Source of the DNA: Margaritifera margaritifera
Lineage: Eukaryota; Mollusca; Bivalvia; Unionida; Margaritiferidae
Length of the DNA: 64,000 nucleotides
Direction: 5' to 3'
Assembly: GCA_029931535.1 (NCBI GenBank)
Contig: JAQPZY010001176.1
Location: 1,444,541-1,508,540, forward strand
Every line of letters starts with the position of its first letter. Position 1 is the stretch's first letter. The position numbers and the translations under genes were made by a program. The notes below the pieces were generated by a model. The model searched no databases. It was not told the origin of the DNA and was given only the letters and a program-made list of their open reading frames with translations. Positions 39,986-57,297 of the stretch are shown piece after piece.

Positions 39986-42900
39986 TTGAGTTACGTTTGT
40001 TTCACTTACCTAAATGACGGTCAGTTGAGCCCATTGTTAATTTCAATATCTGTCCTATCAGTTCACGAGTTTGATGGCATAGTGAGCTTATGGCACAGCT
40101 CTGTGTTCCATAATGCAACACATCTCAAGTGTCCTGTGTCCATCAATGATTACTTCTGGATATGTTTTAATCATTTGTTATGGACAGATTATGATTAAAC
40201 TTGCAACATAGCTTATTAGGTGATCTGAGCTCAAATTGGCTAACCATGTGCTTTTGCTTGCTAGGCATACATTAGTAAGGTAGGCAATTTGAGACCAAAC
40301 ATGGGCCCCTTATTCTGTTTCTTGTATGTCCATCGAGTTAAACATATCCAAAATAGTTGGCTAAAACTTAGTGTTAATGAGAGATTCTATCAAAGGCATG
40401 TTGTTGACAATGAACCAAATGACGATTCCATTTTAACCAAGAAAACGGGGGAATCAGATTGGGCCCCCCCCCCTCAAAAAAAACTTTTTTCAACTCAATA
40501 AATGTAAATTGATTATGTAATTTGTTAGTTCACGATTATTCTTACACTTTCGTGGATAAAATGGGCGGTATATATCGATATGATTCCCTATTTTTGTTGT
40601 TGTTCACAATAGAATCATGACTTGCATGTTCTATTTCTACTTCAGATCTTACCTGCTGTACACCACTACATGTTAAGATAGTAGCTGTGTAAGCAAGTTG
40701 GTAATATCGGATGTACTTGGCGTATTGCTTAGTTGATGTAATAGGGAACTTATTGTCAAAATGTAAAGTGAATCATATTCACCCCTGTAAATTGGAAAGG
40801 TGGTTAATCAACAAACGTGGCTTATTCAACTGAGGAATAGTGTTTAGCCAGTTGCAAAGTTTATGACTGTTGAAAACATTACCCTATGCATTTTTGGTAG
40901 CTTAGAAATCTAAGTGCATATCGCATGTTTACAACTATAAATTAAGTACATATGCAAGCTTAGCACACCTTTCTTTACATTGTCACATATATTTCAGTGT
41001 ATATTGTTGCCCTTTTAGGCATTGTTATTGCTTTTCTGCACAATTCATACTAACCTATGGAACAGGTAGTTTGTGCTTAAATGTGGGAGCAGGCAATGCG
41101 TATAGTTCCTTAGAATCTTTTTGTTTCTAGCACATGTGTCAAAACTAATTTGTATGTAATAATAACTGTCTTACAAGAAATGTGAATATATTGAGCTGAT
41201 GATGAATTTTACTGGTATATACATATAAGTTTTGTGGAGTCTATATTTTTGATAATGGTATGTATGAATTTGTAGAGATAAATGAGACAATAGAGTAGAA
41301 ACTGGTCTATGTATGCAGGAAGATATTTATGCATGCATCACCATTGCAGTAAAGAAAAATGTAATCATTTTGGGAAGATTTTTACTTTTAATTTGAAAAC
41401 ATTTGAGTTACGTTCGCTTCACTTACCTGGCTGAAGGTCAGTTGATCCCATTGTTAGTTTCAATATCTGTCCTACCAGTTCACGAGTTTGATGGCAAAGT
41501 GAGCTTCTGGCACAGTTCTTTGTTCCGTTATGCAACATGTCTCAAGTGTCCTGTATCTGTCAATGATTACTTCTGGATATTTGTAGGTATTAGTTATGAG
41601 CAGATTATGATGAAACTTGCAAGATAGCTTATTAGGTGATCTGAGCTCTGATTGGTTAACCATGTGCTGCAATGGAGGCTTTGCATAGAACGTTGGTATT
41701 GAGCTTTACGTCAGCAAGATCTTGGACAAGTTTGCTAACCAGCGAAATCAATGTATATTAGTGAGGTGGTCTAGAATCTGATTGACTGCCCATTTTGGTT
41801 TAGGTCACATGACCAAAAATAACTTGGTCAACTGCTATTGCATTTGCTTGTTGGGATACATCAGCAAAGTGATCAATTTGAGACCAACATGGGCCTCTTG
41901 TTCTGTTTTTGTTTGTCCATTCAATTAAACATCTCCAAAACAGTTAGGTCAAAGTGTGTGTTAACGACAGATTCTATCCAAAGCATGTTGACAATGAAAC
42001 AAGTGAGGATTCCATTTTCAGCAAGAACGCGGCGGAATCAGATTGAAATTTCAAAGAAATCTTCCCTTAAATCTTTGAAACGAAATGAAATATGTCAAAA
42101 TAAAGTTTTTTTTCCACTCTGTAAAAGTAAATGGATTATGTAATTTGTTAGTTTTCGATTATTCTTACACTTTCGTGGCTAAAATGGGTGGTAAATATCC
42201 ATCTGATTCCCCTATTTTGTTTTTGTTCACAATGGAATCATGACTTGCATGTTCTACTTCAGATCTTACCTGGTGTACACCAATACGTGTTAAAGTAGTA
42301 GTTGTGTAAGCAAGTTCGCAATATCGGATGTACTTGGCGTATTGCTTAGTTGATGTAATAGGAAACTTATTGTCAAAATGTAAAGTGAATCATATTGACC
42401 CCTGTGAATTGGAAAGGTTGTTACTCGACAAATGTGGCTTATTCAACTGAGGAATAGTGTTTAGCCAGTTGCAAAGTTTATGACTGTTGAAAACATTACC
42501 CTATGCATTTTTGGTAGCTTAGAAATCTAAGTGCATATCGCATGTTTACAACTATAAATTAAGTACATACGCTAGCTTAGCACACCTTTCTTTACATTGT
42601 TACATATATTTCAGTGTATATTGTTGCCCTTTTAGGCACTGTTATTGCTTTTCTACACATTTCATACTAACTTATGGAACAGGTAGTTTGTGCTTGAATG
42701 TGGGAGCAGGCAATGCGTATAGTTCCTTAGAATCTATTTGTTTCTAGCACATGTGTCAAAACTAATTTGTATGTAATAATAACTGTTTTACAAAAAATGT
42801 GAATATATTGAGCTGATGATGAATTTTACTGGTGTATACATATAAGTTTCGTGGAGTCTATATTTTTGATAATGGTATGTATGAATTTGTAGAGATAAAT

Positions 42901-43018
42901 GAGACAGTAGAATAGAAACTGGTCTATGTATGCAGGAAGATATTTATGGATCCACACCATTGCAGTTAAGAAAAATGTAATTTTTTGGGGAAAAGTTTTA
43001 CTTTTAATTTGAAAACAT
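39986..43018. repeat. Array unit 6 (alpha/beta recombinant)
   Basis: Alpha markers up to GTCCATCGAG (about 40328), then beta markers from AAACTTAGTG (40370 onward). The switch lies within about 40 bp. A private change, CCCCTTATTCTG, is shared only with unit 7. B half at 41403. Confidence 0.9.
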
Positions 43019-45552
43019 TTGAGTTACGTTTGTTTCACTTACCTAAATGACGGTCAGTTGAGCCCATTGTTAATTTCAATATCTGTCCTATCAGTTCACG
43101 AGTTTGATGGCATAGTGAGCTTATGGCACAGCTCTGTGTTCCATAATGCAACACATCTCAAGTGTCCTGTGTCCATCAATGATTACTTCTGGATATGTTT
43201 TAATCATTTGTTATGGACAGATTATGATTAAACTTGCAACATAGCTTATTAGGTGATCTGAGCTCAAATTGGCTAACCATGTGCTTTTGCTTGCTAGGCA
43301 TACATTAGTAAGGTAGGCAATTTGAGACCAAACATGGGCCCCTTATTCTGTTTCTTGTATGTCCATCGAGTTAAACATATCCAAAATAGTTGGCTAAAAC
43401 TTAGTGTTAATGAGAGATTCTATCAAAGGCATGTTGTTGACAATGAACCAAATGACGATTCCATTTTAACCAAGAAAACGGGGGAATCAGATTGGGCCCC
43501 CCCCCCTCAAAAAAAACTTTTTTCAACTCAATAAATGTAAATTGATTATGTAATTTGTTAGTTCACGATTATTCTTACACTTTCGTGGATAAAATGGGCG
43601 GTATATATCGATATGATTCCCTATTTTTGTTGTTGTTCACAATAGAATCATGACTTGCATGTTCTATTTCTACTTCAGATCTTACCTGCTGTACACCACT
43701 ACATGTTAAGATAGTAGCTGTGTAAGCAAGTTGGTAATATCGGATGTACTTGGCGTATTGCTTAGTTGATGTAATAGGGAACTTATTGTCAAAATGTAAA
43801 GTGAATCATATTCACCCCTGTAAATTGGAAAGGTGGTTAATCAACAAACGTGGCTTATTCAACTGAGGAATAGTGTTTAGCCAGTTGCAAAGTTTATGAC
43901 TGTTGAAAACATTACCCTATGCATTTTTGGTAGCTTAGAAATCTAAGTGCATATCGCATGTTTACAACTATAAATTAAGTACATATGCAAGCTTAGCACA
44001 CCTTTCTTTACATTGTCACATATATTTCAGTGTATATTGTTGCCCTTTTAGGCATTGTTATTGCTTTTCTGCACAATTCATACTAACCTATGGAACAGGT
44101 AGTTTGTGCTTGAATGTGGGAGCAGGCAATGCGTATAGTTCCTTAGAATCTTTTTGTTTCTAGCACATGTGTCAAAACTAATTTGTATGTAATAATAACT
44201 GTCTTACAAGAAATGTGAATATATTGAGCTGATGATGAATTTTACTGGTATATACATATAAGTTTTGTGGAGTCTATATTTTTGATAATGGTATGTATGA
44301 ATTTGTAGAGATAAATGAGACAATAGAGTAGAAACTGGTCTATGTATGCAGGAAGATATTTATGCATGCATCACCATTGCAGTAAAGAAAAATGTAATCA
44401 TTTTGGGAAGATTTTTACTTTTAATTTGAAAACATTTGAGTTACGTTCGCTTCACTTACCTGGCTGAAGGTCAGTTGATCCCATTGTTAGTTTCAATATC
44501 TGTCCTACCAGTTCACGAGTTTGATGGCAAAGTGAGCTTCTGGCACAGTTCTTTGTTCCGTTATGCAACATGTCTCAAGTGTCCTGTATCTGTCAATGAT
44601 TACTTCTGGATATTTGTAGGTATTAGTTATGAGCAGATTATGATGAAACTTGCAAGATAGCTTATTAGGTGATCTGAGCTCTGATTGGTTAACCATGTGC
44701 TGCAATGGAGGCTTTGCATAGAACGTTGGTATTGAGCTTTACGTCAGCAAGATCTTGGACAAGTTTGCTAACCAGCGAAATCAATGTATATTAGTGAGGT
44801 GGTCTAGAATCTGATTGACTGCCCATTTTGGTTTAGGTCACATGACCAAAAATAACTTGGTCAACTGCTATTGCATTTGCTTGTTGGGATACATCAGCAA
44901 AGTGATCAATTTGAGACCAACATGGGCCTCTTGTTCTGTTTTTGTTTGTCCATTCAATTAAACATCTCCAAAACAGTTAGATCAAAGTGTGTGTTATCGA
45001 CAGATTCTATCCAAAGCATGTTGACAATGAAACAAGTGAGGATTCCATTTTCAGCAAGAACGCGGCGGAATCAGATTGAAATTTCAAAGAAATCTTCCCT
45101 TAAATCTTTGAAACGAAATGAAATATGTCAAAATAAAGTTTTTTTCCACTCTGTGAAAGTAAATGGATTATGTAATTTGTTAGTTTTCGATTATTCTTAC
45201 ACTTTCGTGGCTAAAATGGGTGGTAAATATCCATCTGATTCCCCTATTTTGTTTTTGTTCACAATGGAATCATGACTTGCATGTTCTACTTCAGATCTTA
45301 CCTGGTGTATACCAATACGTGTTAAGGTAATAGTTGTGTAAGCAAGTTCGCAATATCGGATGTACTTGGCGTATTGCTTAGTTGATGTAATGTGTGCGTA
45401 CAAACTGTTGCCAAATCTCAGTGCATATTGCATGTTTAAAACTATAAATTAGGTACATATGCTAGCTTGGCACACCTTTCTTTACATTGTTACATATATT
45501 TCAGTGTATATTGTTGCACTTTTAGGCACTGTTTGAGATTTTCTGCACATTG
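43019..45552. repeat. Array unit 7 (recombinant, right edge)
   Basis: Same alpha/beta junction and private marker as unit 6, so unit 6 and 7 A halves are recent copies of each other. B half at 44436. The 3' part is diverged and internally deleted near 45390-45410. Confidence 0.9.
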
Positions 45553-46650
45553 TAGATAACCAGCTTATCATGTGTATCGAATAATTAAAGATGGAGTATG
45601 AGACAAATATGTGCTTATATGATATTCATAAATAGTGAAATAAGAACTTTGATTTCACGTTTTTGCTTTAAGATAGCATAGAAGTTAATAATGTTGAGAT
45701 TGTTTGTAATTTTAAAAAAATACTATACAAGTCTCTAATTCACATCAATTGAGTATTATTCTCTTTAGCTTATCTATATACATGTAATTTTTGTGTTCTT
45801 TTTATTGAGTTGTTATGTCACATGTATGAATTACAGGAGAGCAGTTGCTGCTTTACCCTGAGCAGCATTGGCATTGTCTGCAGTTAGCATTTATATAAAA
45901 TTTCTGTTTTACTGCCGCTGCTGCTAGCTTTAGGTATTACATCCTCATAGACGTAAATTAGAGTTTTCCTTGGATTATTCTAAAGTGGAAAATAGATCAC
46001 TGTGACCTGTTACTGTGTATACAAATTACTTTTTTGACAAATTTGCAGTTGTAGGCATGGTATGTTTGGTTAGGGTTTTTCTTGTATCGTTCTCAATGAC
46101 CCCTGGGGAATGTAGGCCACAGTGACCTAAATTTCTAAGACTGATGTGTTGACAGGTTCACACAATTAAAAATATTCATTTTACTGGCAAGTTTTTGTGT
46201 CCCTTTAGCTTAGATAAACCGTGATCCAAGAACATCCATGCATCGCTTTGAACAACTTCAAGCGAAAATAATTCTCAGAACCTTTCTTTCATTATGACCT
46301 TTTAACGAAATGTTAATCACGGTGTCAAATTTTAGTCTTCCTGGCAAAACTTTATTTGTAAGCTTGGTATGTTCATGGAACTACATGTAGATCAGGGTGT
46401 TTATTGCATCATTCTCAACCACCCTATCAAATGTATGTAACAGTGAGCGACATTTTTTCTTACACTTATTGCTGTTGTTAATTACTGCTGTGCGTAGCTT
46501 GGCCCAGCATGTATGTTTTGCCTTGCTGGCAGATCTCCAGCTGTAAGTGTGCAATATTTATGGAATTTGGTCAGGATGTTCCTTACTTCGTGCTAACCAA
46601 CCCAGGTGAAATTTGTTCATATCGACTCACATTCATCATACCCCAGCCTG
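45553..46650. other. Unassigned with traces of the GTGACC repeat family
   Basis: ATAGATCACTGTGACC near 45990 and CACAGTGACCTAAATTTC near 46117 recall the 12.2-13.3 kb repeats. No gene. Confidence 0.45.
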
Positions 46651-47310
46651 CCACTTAAAGAGGTATAGGGTGTAGATGGTAATCCTTGTGCCATTCCATC
46701 CATTCTTCTGTCCAGCACTGCATCTAGTCCTGCAGTTTTTATGGATTGCCAGGTTATCACTTGAAGATCAATGAATCACTTTCAGCCATAAATATTTGTT
46801 AGCATTATTGACCTTTTCGTCTTGTAGCAGTATATGACACAATCTCGTTAGGACAAATGGTTCTACAGTTTTAATGGATTGTCATGAAACTTGGTAAATA
46901 TTATGATCATCACCTGATGATGTGTATATCAATAAATCACATTAATCTCACAATTAGTATTGAAGTTATTGTCCTTTTTATCTTGTAGATTAATGTAATG
47001 TACGACACAATCTTGTTAGTGCAACTGGTCTTGCAGTTTGTCCTGCAATTTTTTTGTTGTTTTTTTTTTTATTTTATTTTTTTTTTTTTGGGGGGGGGGT
47101 GATCGCAGTGAAACTTGGTATATATTATGGTCATGATCTAAAGATGCACATATTGACAAATCTTTGTGATTCTGCGATTTTTATTGGAGTTATTGCCCTC
47201 TTTTACTTAGAGTTGGATTGAATGCATCATAGGATTTTGTGAATCCCACTGCTCATGCATTTTTCAGTGGATTGCAGTGAAACTTGGTACGTATACTGGT
47301 CATCAGAAGT
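46651..47310. repeat. Degenerate ~160-bp repeats with a T/G tract
   Basis: The blocks GTGAAACTTGGTA.ATATTATGGTCAT and TTATTG.CCTTTT..TCTTGTAG recur (the latter at about 46812 and 46973, 161 bp apart). A long T-run followed by a G-run lies at about 47054-47099. Confidence 0.65.
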
Positions 47311-47359
47311 GACCTTATTGTGTGGCTTGTGTCCATTGTACATTGTCTGACATGCATGG

Positions 47360-48420
47360 CCCGTCCACCATCAAACGCTTGGACTCTGGAGTCCATATTT
47401 CTGATCTGATTTCAATCAGACTTGGAATATGTGTTTACATCATCAAAATCTTGGAAGAGTTTGATATTTAGCAACAACCATTATTATTAATGAGGTGACC
47501 TTGGATCTGATTGGCTAAATGTATTACCACTCTGAAGGCCATATTTCCGATCTAGTTTTAAACAATCTTGGAATATATGCTTATATCAGTAAGGTCTCAA
47601 ATGAGTTGAATAATGAGCGAGATCAGCGCATACTGATTATCTGATCTTGTTACCATTCTATAAACCATATATCTGGTCTGATTCTGATCAAGCTTGAAAT
47701 ATGGTCTTATATCATCTTGAAAGTGTTTTGATAAAGACAGAAATCCATGTATATTATCCGATTTTGATATAACTTGGAATATATGCTTATATCATTATGA
47801 TTTCAGACAATTTCAATAATGGGCGAGATCCATGTATAGTTAATGAGGTGATATTGCTTCTGATTGTCGGAGCTTATTCATTATGATCCAGTTTTTATCA
47901 AACTTGGAACATGGGCTTTGATATTATCTTTAAGCTCTGGATGATTTTGATAATGAACAAGAACCATGTGTTTTTACAACTCTGGAAGCCATAATTCTGA
48001 TCTGATTGTGATCAGTCTTGAAATATATACTTATATCATCAACATCTTGGATTGTTTTGATAGTGAGCACAACCCACCCATATTAACGAGATGATCTTGC
48101 ATCTGATTGGCTGAACTTGTTACCACTTTGGAAGACATTTGTATCTGATTGTGAACAAACTTAAAATATACCCTTATACGATGAAGATCTCATACATATT
48201 AGATAATGTGCGGGATCCACATATATTAACAACGCGATCTTGCATGTAATTGACTGAACGTGTGAACAATCTGGGAATTTCTTATTAGAATTTGATGAAA
48301 TACTCTGATATTATCAAGATGTTGGATGAGTTTGATTATAAGCAAGATGTACTCATATTAATGACTAAATGTTGTATTGGATTGGTTAAGCTTGTATCCA
48401 CTATGGAGGCCAAATTCCAA
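47360..48420. repeat. Degenerate repeats, family 1 (same as window start)
   Basis: About seven decayed copies with CTTGGAATAT..GCTTATATCATC, ATCTTGGA.GAGTTTGAT, AATGAGGTGATCTTG and CATCTGATTGGCTGA.CTTG. Spacing is irregular (about 80-146 bp). Confidence 0.8.
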
Positions 48421-48814
48421 ATAGATTTTGTTCGACAGTTGTTCATCTAAAGTTATTTACCAGCACATGGGTTATGGCCGACCAATAGAGGGTGTTATCA
48501 TCTATATACACAAGGTATCACCTTGCCCATGCCCGTTTATATCTTGTTGGTTTTTATGTCCGTGCAATGGAGGTATAGTTATGTTTTATCTTATCTGTCC
48601 GAGTAGTATTCGTGGTCTGCTTTTGCATATCTTTGAGGTGTCATATTAATTCCACCTCGCATTCCACAGTTATCGAAAACATTATAATCGGTCAACAGTC
48701 CTAATTCACCTGCTATATTCAAGGATGCACCATGAGTTAGTCTTGGTGCACTGTAATAATAGCACCGTATTAATAAGCAGGGTCTGATTTCTAATATACC
48801 ACAGAGACATCACG
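48421..48814. other. Unassigned stretch
   Basis: No gene or repeat recognised. Confidence 0.35.
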
Positions 48815-49812
48815 AATTTCTAAGTGATGAATTGTATTGGTGGTATAGCGGTTGAATTGCTAAGTGATGAATTGTATTGTTGGTATAGCTGTTTAATTGC
48901 TAAGTGATGAATTGTATTGGTGGTATAGCGGTTGAATTGCTATGTCATGAATTGTATTGGTGGTATAGCGGTTGAATTGCTATGTCATTAATTGTATTGG
49001 TGGTATAGCGGTTGAATTGCTAAGTGATGAATTGTATTGGTGATATAGCGGTTGAATTGCTAAGTGATGAATTGTATTGGTGGTATAACGGTTGAATTGC
49101 TAACGGATGAATCGTATTGGTGCTACAACTGTGAAATTGCTATGTCATGAATCGTATTTGTGATATAGCTGTTGAATTGCTATGTCATGAATTGTATTGG
49201 TGATACAACTGTTGAATTGCTGTGTCATAAATTGTATTGGTGGTATAGCGGTTGAATTGCTAAATGATGATTTGTATTGGTGTTATATCTGTTGAATTTC
49301 TAAGTGACGAATTGTATTGGTGGTATAGCGGTTGAATTGCTAAGGGATGAATCGTATTGGTGCTACAACTGTTGAATTGCTATGTCATGAATTGTATTGG
49401 TGGTATAGCTGTTGAATTGCTAAGTGATGAATTGTATTAGTGGTATAGCGGTTGAATTGCTATGTGATGATTGGACTGGTGGTATAGCGGTTGAATTGCT
49501 ATGTCATGAATTGTATTGGTGGTATAGCTGTTGAATTTCTAAGTGATGAATTGTATTGGTGGTATAGCGGTTGAATTGCTAAGTGATGAATTGTATTGGA
49601 CGTATAGCGGTTAAATTGCTAAGTGATGATTGTATTGGTGGTATAGCTGTTGAATTACTAAGTGATGATTGGACTGGTGGTATAGCGGTTGAATTGCTAA
49701 GTGATGAATTGTATTGGTGGTATAGCTGTTGAATTTCTAAGTGATGAATTGTACTGGTGGTATAGAGGTTGAATTGCTAAATGATGAATTGTATTGATGG
49801 TATAGCCGTTTC
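48815..49812. repeat. 40-bp minisatellite, about 25 copies
   Basis: The unit has the blocks TAAGTGATGAATTGTATTGG then TGGTATAGCGGTTGAATTGC. Most copies are 40 bp; a few are 39 bp, which drifts the phase near 49461 and 49630. Variant blocks (TATGTCATGA, GCTACAACTG) recur in several places, so the array has internal higher-order duplication. Confidence 0.95.
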
Positions 49813-54053
<4,241 letters not shown>

Positions 54054-54054
54054 T

Positions 54055-54133
<79 letters not shown>
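54054..54133. repeat. Compound (TG)n(CG)n(AG)n microsatellite
   Basis: About 12 TG, then about 5 GC, then about 23 GA dinucleotides. The alternating TG/CG part is of Z-DNA-forming type. Confidence 0.98.
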
Positions 54134-54135
<2 letters not shown>

Positions 54136-54341
54136 AGAGAGGTTCTCAAAAACTAAATATGTTAATAAGTAGGCAGAGCTTTCTCCGTGTTCCGAAAGGT
54201 CAATTGTTAAATAACAAGTTGGAAGTTTTCCAAAACCAATGACTCGTTTATGTAATGTAACAGCCGAACCTGGATTGAACAGGACCAAGCGTTACCTTTG
54301 TTTGAACAGCAATTATTCTTCTTGTATGATAGACAGCATGA

Positions 54342-54388
54342 TGACGTCATTATTGTAAGCAATACTCCTGTTGTTGCCAATATAAGAG
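54342..54388 (+). promoter_or_regulatory. Candidate promoter: CRE palindrome plus TATA box
   Basis: TGACGTCA, a perfect CREB/ATF site, is at 54342-54349. TATAAGAG is at 54381-54388, preceded by GCCAA. Transcription would start near 54410, just before the candidate first exon of the secreted-peptide gene. The arrangement is typical of an inducible promoter. Its use is inferred only. Confidence 0.45.
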
Positions 54389-54409
54389 CCCTGGTCATTA
54401 ATATAAACT

Positions 54410-54576
54410 GCAGATTGCGAATCGGAAACGTGCTGTTTTATTTGTTTTCAAGTGTCAAACCAAAGCCAGGGTAAACGGTCATCATATAGGAAAGTTCCTC
54501 CTTTCAATCAGAACCGTTTGAAGCAAATTGCTCACAAAACAGTTGTCAACAGTGGAACTTCAAGTGGTCGATATAG
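54410..54576 (+). other. Candidate 5' untranslated exon of the secreted-peptide gene
   Basis: Bounded by the TATA box at 54381 and an excellent splice donor, ATAG|GTAAGTTT, at 54577. It contains no long ORF. It would splice over 2.7 kb to the acceptor TTCTATTCCAG at 57297. A kB-like GGAAAGTTCC lies at about 54489. Confidence 0.4.
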
Positions 54577-54776
54577 GTAAGTTTCTAAGATGAAAGAGTA
54601 AGATGGTGCAAATGATGAATTCCTAGGCTTTGAACATCGACTATTTTTTTATATATAAAATTTAAGTTTAATTAATTTCTCTGAAGTTAAACATTTTAAA
54701 ACAAGATCACTGTTTAATTTGTTTTGGTACACACTTCGAAATGTTAGAGATGAAAATCGAAGAAGAGATCTTTCAA

Positions 54777-54793
54777 ACTATCTATCTATCTAT

Positions 54794-54842
<49 letters not shown>
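54777..54842. repeat. (TCTA)n then (AT)n microsatellite
   Basis: Four TCTA units followed by about 23 AT dinucleotides. Confidence 0.95.
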
Positions 54843-54843
<1 letters not shown>

Positions 54844-56194
54844 CAAAAATTATATGGCAGGTAACGTAACAGGACAAACCTGGTTCTTTAAAGTGTGACT
54901 TTAATGGTTGTAATCCATGCGATTTTCAAATAAATTACGATATAGTAACAATTTTGAAGATAGGTAGAAACTTTAAAATTAAGCAAAATATTTCATAGGA
55001 TGCGCAAAATGTGATATATGGAGTGTATTGTTTAAAGTGAAAAAAGAATATGTTGGAGAAACGTCAGTGGTTAGAAGGTCATGTGATACACGCAACCGAA
55101 GTAGAGAAAAGGCCGGTTACGATGCAATAATTGATGCCGCGAGATTTAATGCTCATGTGATGCAGCAATGTTACGTGGTAAAGTTGATTGTTCGCAAATA
55201 ATCGGCTCATTTGTCGGCTTATTAAAGTTACACATTATGTCTTAATTGCTATGTCTGAGAAGAATCATATTCTACTCATCGATATCAGGCATGTAGGGTT
55301 CGATACAATGTCCCCTAATTTTGCCAGCCCTTTTTTCGGCGAATTCACCGTTTTCGATAGAGAATATTCTCTGACCTCACACCCCAACATAAATGTCGAA
55401 ATATCTAAAACGGGGAGGGAAAGTTCGAATGACTCTGACAACTGAGATAAGTAGGTATTATTTGTTGGTGTTATAGATACGCTACATCGTTTCCAAAAAA
55501 GATAAACTATAGTACAATTGCAGGCTTCAAAGCGGACAAAGATGTAAATGACATGTGAGATTCGGGGTAGGATTTGTACAAAACAACATTATGTAAAAAC
55601 GATGGATTGCACCAAAGACAACAAAGTAGGAGGTATTGGTCTCAGTGGGATATATGTTTGAGCGCCTCTGCTTTCAGCAAACATTTCTACCGATTATTTC
55701 AATTGACTGAGATTTAACGCTTTTAAGAAAATCCCAGTGATCCGTGTGTCCGTGAAGTAATGTTGGAATGTGCCTGGAGTAAAATACTTAGTCAATGGAT
55801 ATATACACGATACATTTATTTAAGCCTACTGGGTCGTTTGAAACATCTGGCTGATTAACGTTCATAACCTAGGCTTGGAAGTTGTGACATCACTAAGTCG
55901 TATCAGGTCTATCGCCGATATAGTAGTCTATCGATTTCGTTATTGTCATACAGTTTATTTCGCCACTGAAAACAAAGTCATAAAGAACAACCACATTAAA
56001 CTATGTAGTAAATAATGAGATAAATTCAGATTTTGAGATAAATGAGAAATCAGTTTATAAGGCTGTCAGATTTGTGTAACATACTCTGATAACCTAAGGC
56101 TTTTCACTACGGCAACATAGCAATAAATGACGCGTTGGATACCTTAGAAAGTTTGGCTTCAAAATGAGGAAATTGGTCTTGAAAGAATTTGATC

Positions 56195-56413
56195 CTTTTT
56201 TATTGTTGTCTTTGTTTTTTGTTTTTTTTCTTCTGTTTTTCTAGCGGCACATAAGCACATGAAAGAATGTATTGCGCCGATGTATTGTATGTGAAGTGTC
56301 TTGCCCAGAAATATACTACTGCGGCTGCCCCGGGCTGCTGTAGGTAGGATTGGAGAGTTGCTCACGCCTGGACGCGAATCTGGCACGCTAACCATTAGAC
56401 CACTGTGGCTCTA
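56195..56413 (-). repeat. tRNA-derived SINE, minus strand
   Basis: On the minus strand it starts AGAGCCACAGTGGTCTAATG, then GTTAGCGTGCC (A-box region), then the B-box-like GATTCGCGTCC. It then has GGGCAAGACACTTCACAT and an A-rich tail (the T-rich run at 56195-56240 on the plus strand). Head-to-tail order is complete, so this is a fairly well-preserved copy. Confidence 0.75.
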
Positions 56414-57297
56414 ATAAACAATTTTAATCCGAATAATTTATAAACGATGAATAATTATGTCTGCTTTTTACATGGGTTTTGACTGATTTAAACACTAAAG
56501 ATGTAGACTGCTTAGCTGCAAAATGTAAATTAATTAGTTATTTATTAGAGCAAACTTTTAATGCACTGCTCATGGTATCAATGTACTATTAGAACTGCGG
56601 TTTCAGGGTTTACATATATATTGACGTCTAAAAATCTGTATTCTCAAAAGTGTTGTGTCATATAGTTCCTATCCACTAATTCTCAGAGAGGGTGTATCTG
56701 AAACTTGCCTCTCGTCAGCTTCCTAAAGTGGTTTATCCAGATTTTGTAACTTTAAGAATATTGGGAGATATTGTTTATAAAATTTGTGCTGAACCAATTT
56801 TCAGCCATCTTTGTCGACAATAAGTATGGTAGGTAACAGTTTGATTAATTATCAGCAAGTGAGCTAACAATGTGTGAGAGTTTTACAGTTTTAAGATATG
56901 AAACTTTGACACTCAGCTGCACCGTTACATATTTTATAACATTTGAGATTAGTGACATTCACAAATTATATTGATTGAAAAAGTCTGTATCAAATGTTTA
57001 AACTGAGGTAATAATCACATATGAAGGATGATGTCAAAGTACGAATTTGGCATTAACATTTGGAAAGTTTTCTCCAATTCACAGTCTCATAGATGTCGCT
57101 CCAAACAAATAAAAAGCTAAACTTTACAGAGGATAAGAGAACATTATTAACTGTCAAATAATTTGACTTGGGAAATGAAAATTTTTACAATGGAGTAAAA
57201 TATGTAATTCACACGCCTGTGGGCAAGTAAATATTGAAATTAAAAAAAATAAGACATAAATCGACGGCCTCATTAATTGATTTATTTTCTATTCCAG

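Larger units (their letters stand above)
24640..45552. repeat. Tandem array of seven ~3.03-kb dimeric units
   Basis: A reference point (TTGAGTTAC before the A half) recurs at 24832, 27863, 30892, 33925, 36954, 39986 and 43019, spaced 3029-3033 bp. Each unit has half A (~1416 bp) and half B (~1615 bp) that are themselves homologous. B carries about 190 bp that A lacks. Interior copies are nearly identical, while the leftmost A and the right end are diverged. At the right edge about 190 bp is missing near 45390, and homology ends near 45552. Repeated short frames in every copy use TTG rather than ATG starts and have no family match, so the array is treated as noncoding satellite-like DNA. Confidence 0.95.
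54577..57297 (+). other. Candidate intron of the secreted-peptide gene
   Basis: Runs from GTAAGT at 54577 to TTCTATTCCAG at 57297. Holds an AT microsatellite and a SINE on the minus strand. An 85-codon plus-strand frame (55188-55445) has no family match and is not called a gene. Confidence 0.4.

Noticed and set aside
48815..49812. CRISPR-like array of 40-bp units
   Set aside because: Units are contiguous with no unique spacers, in a eukaryotic setting. It is a minisatellite.
54054..54133. Frames encoding Arg-Glu and Ser-Leu or Thr-His runs
   Set aside because: They are translations of the TG/CG/AG microsatellite.
55188..55445. 85-codon plus-strand frame in the candidate intron
   Set aside because: Starts at TTG, no recognised domain, no signal peptide, no poly(A) or splice support.
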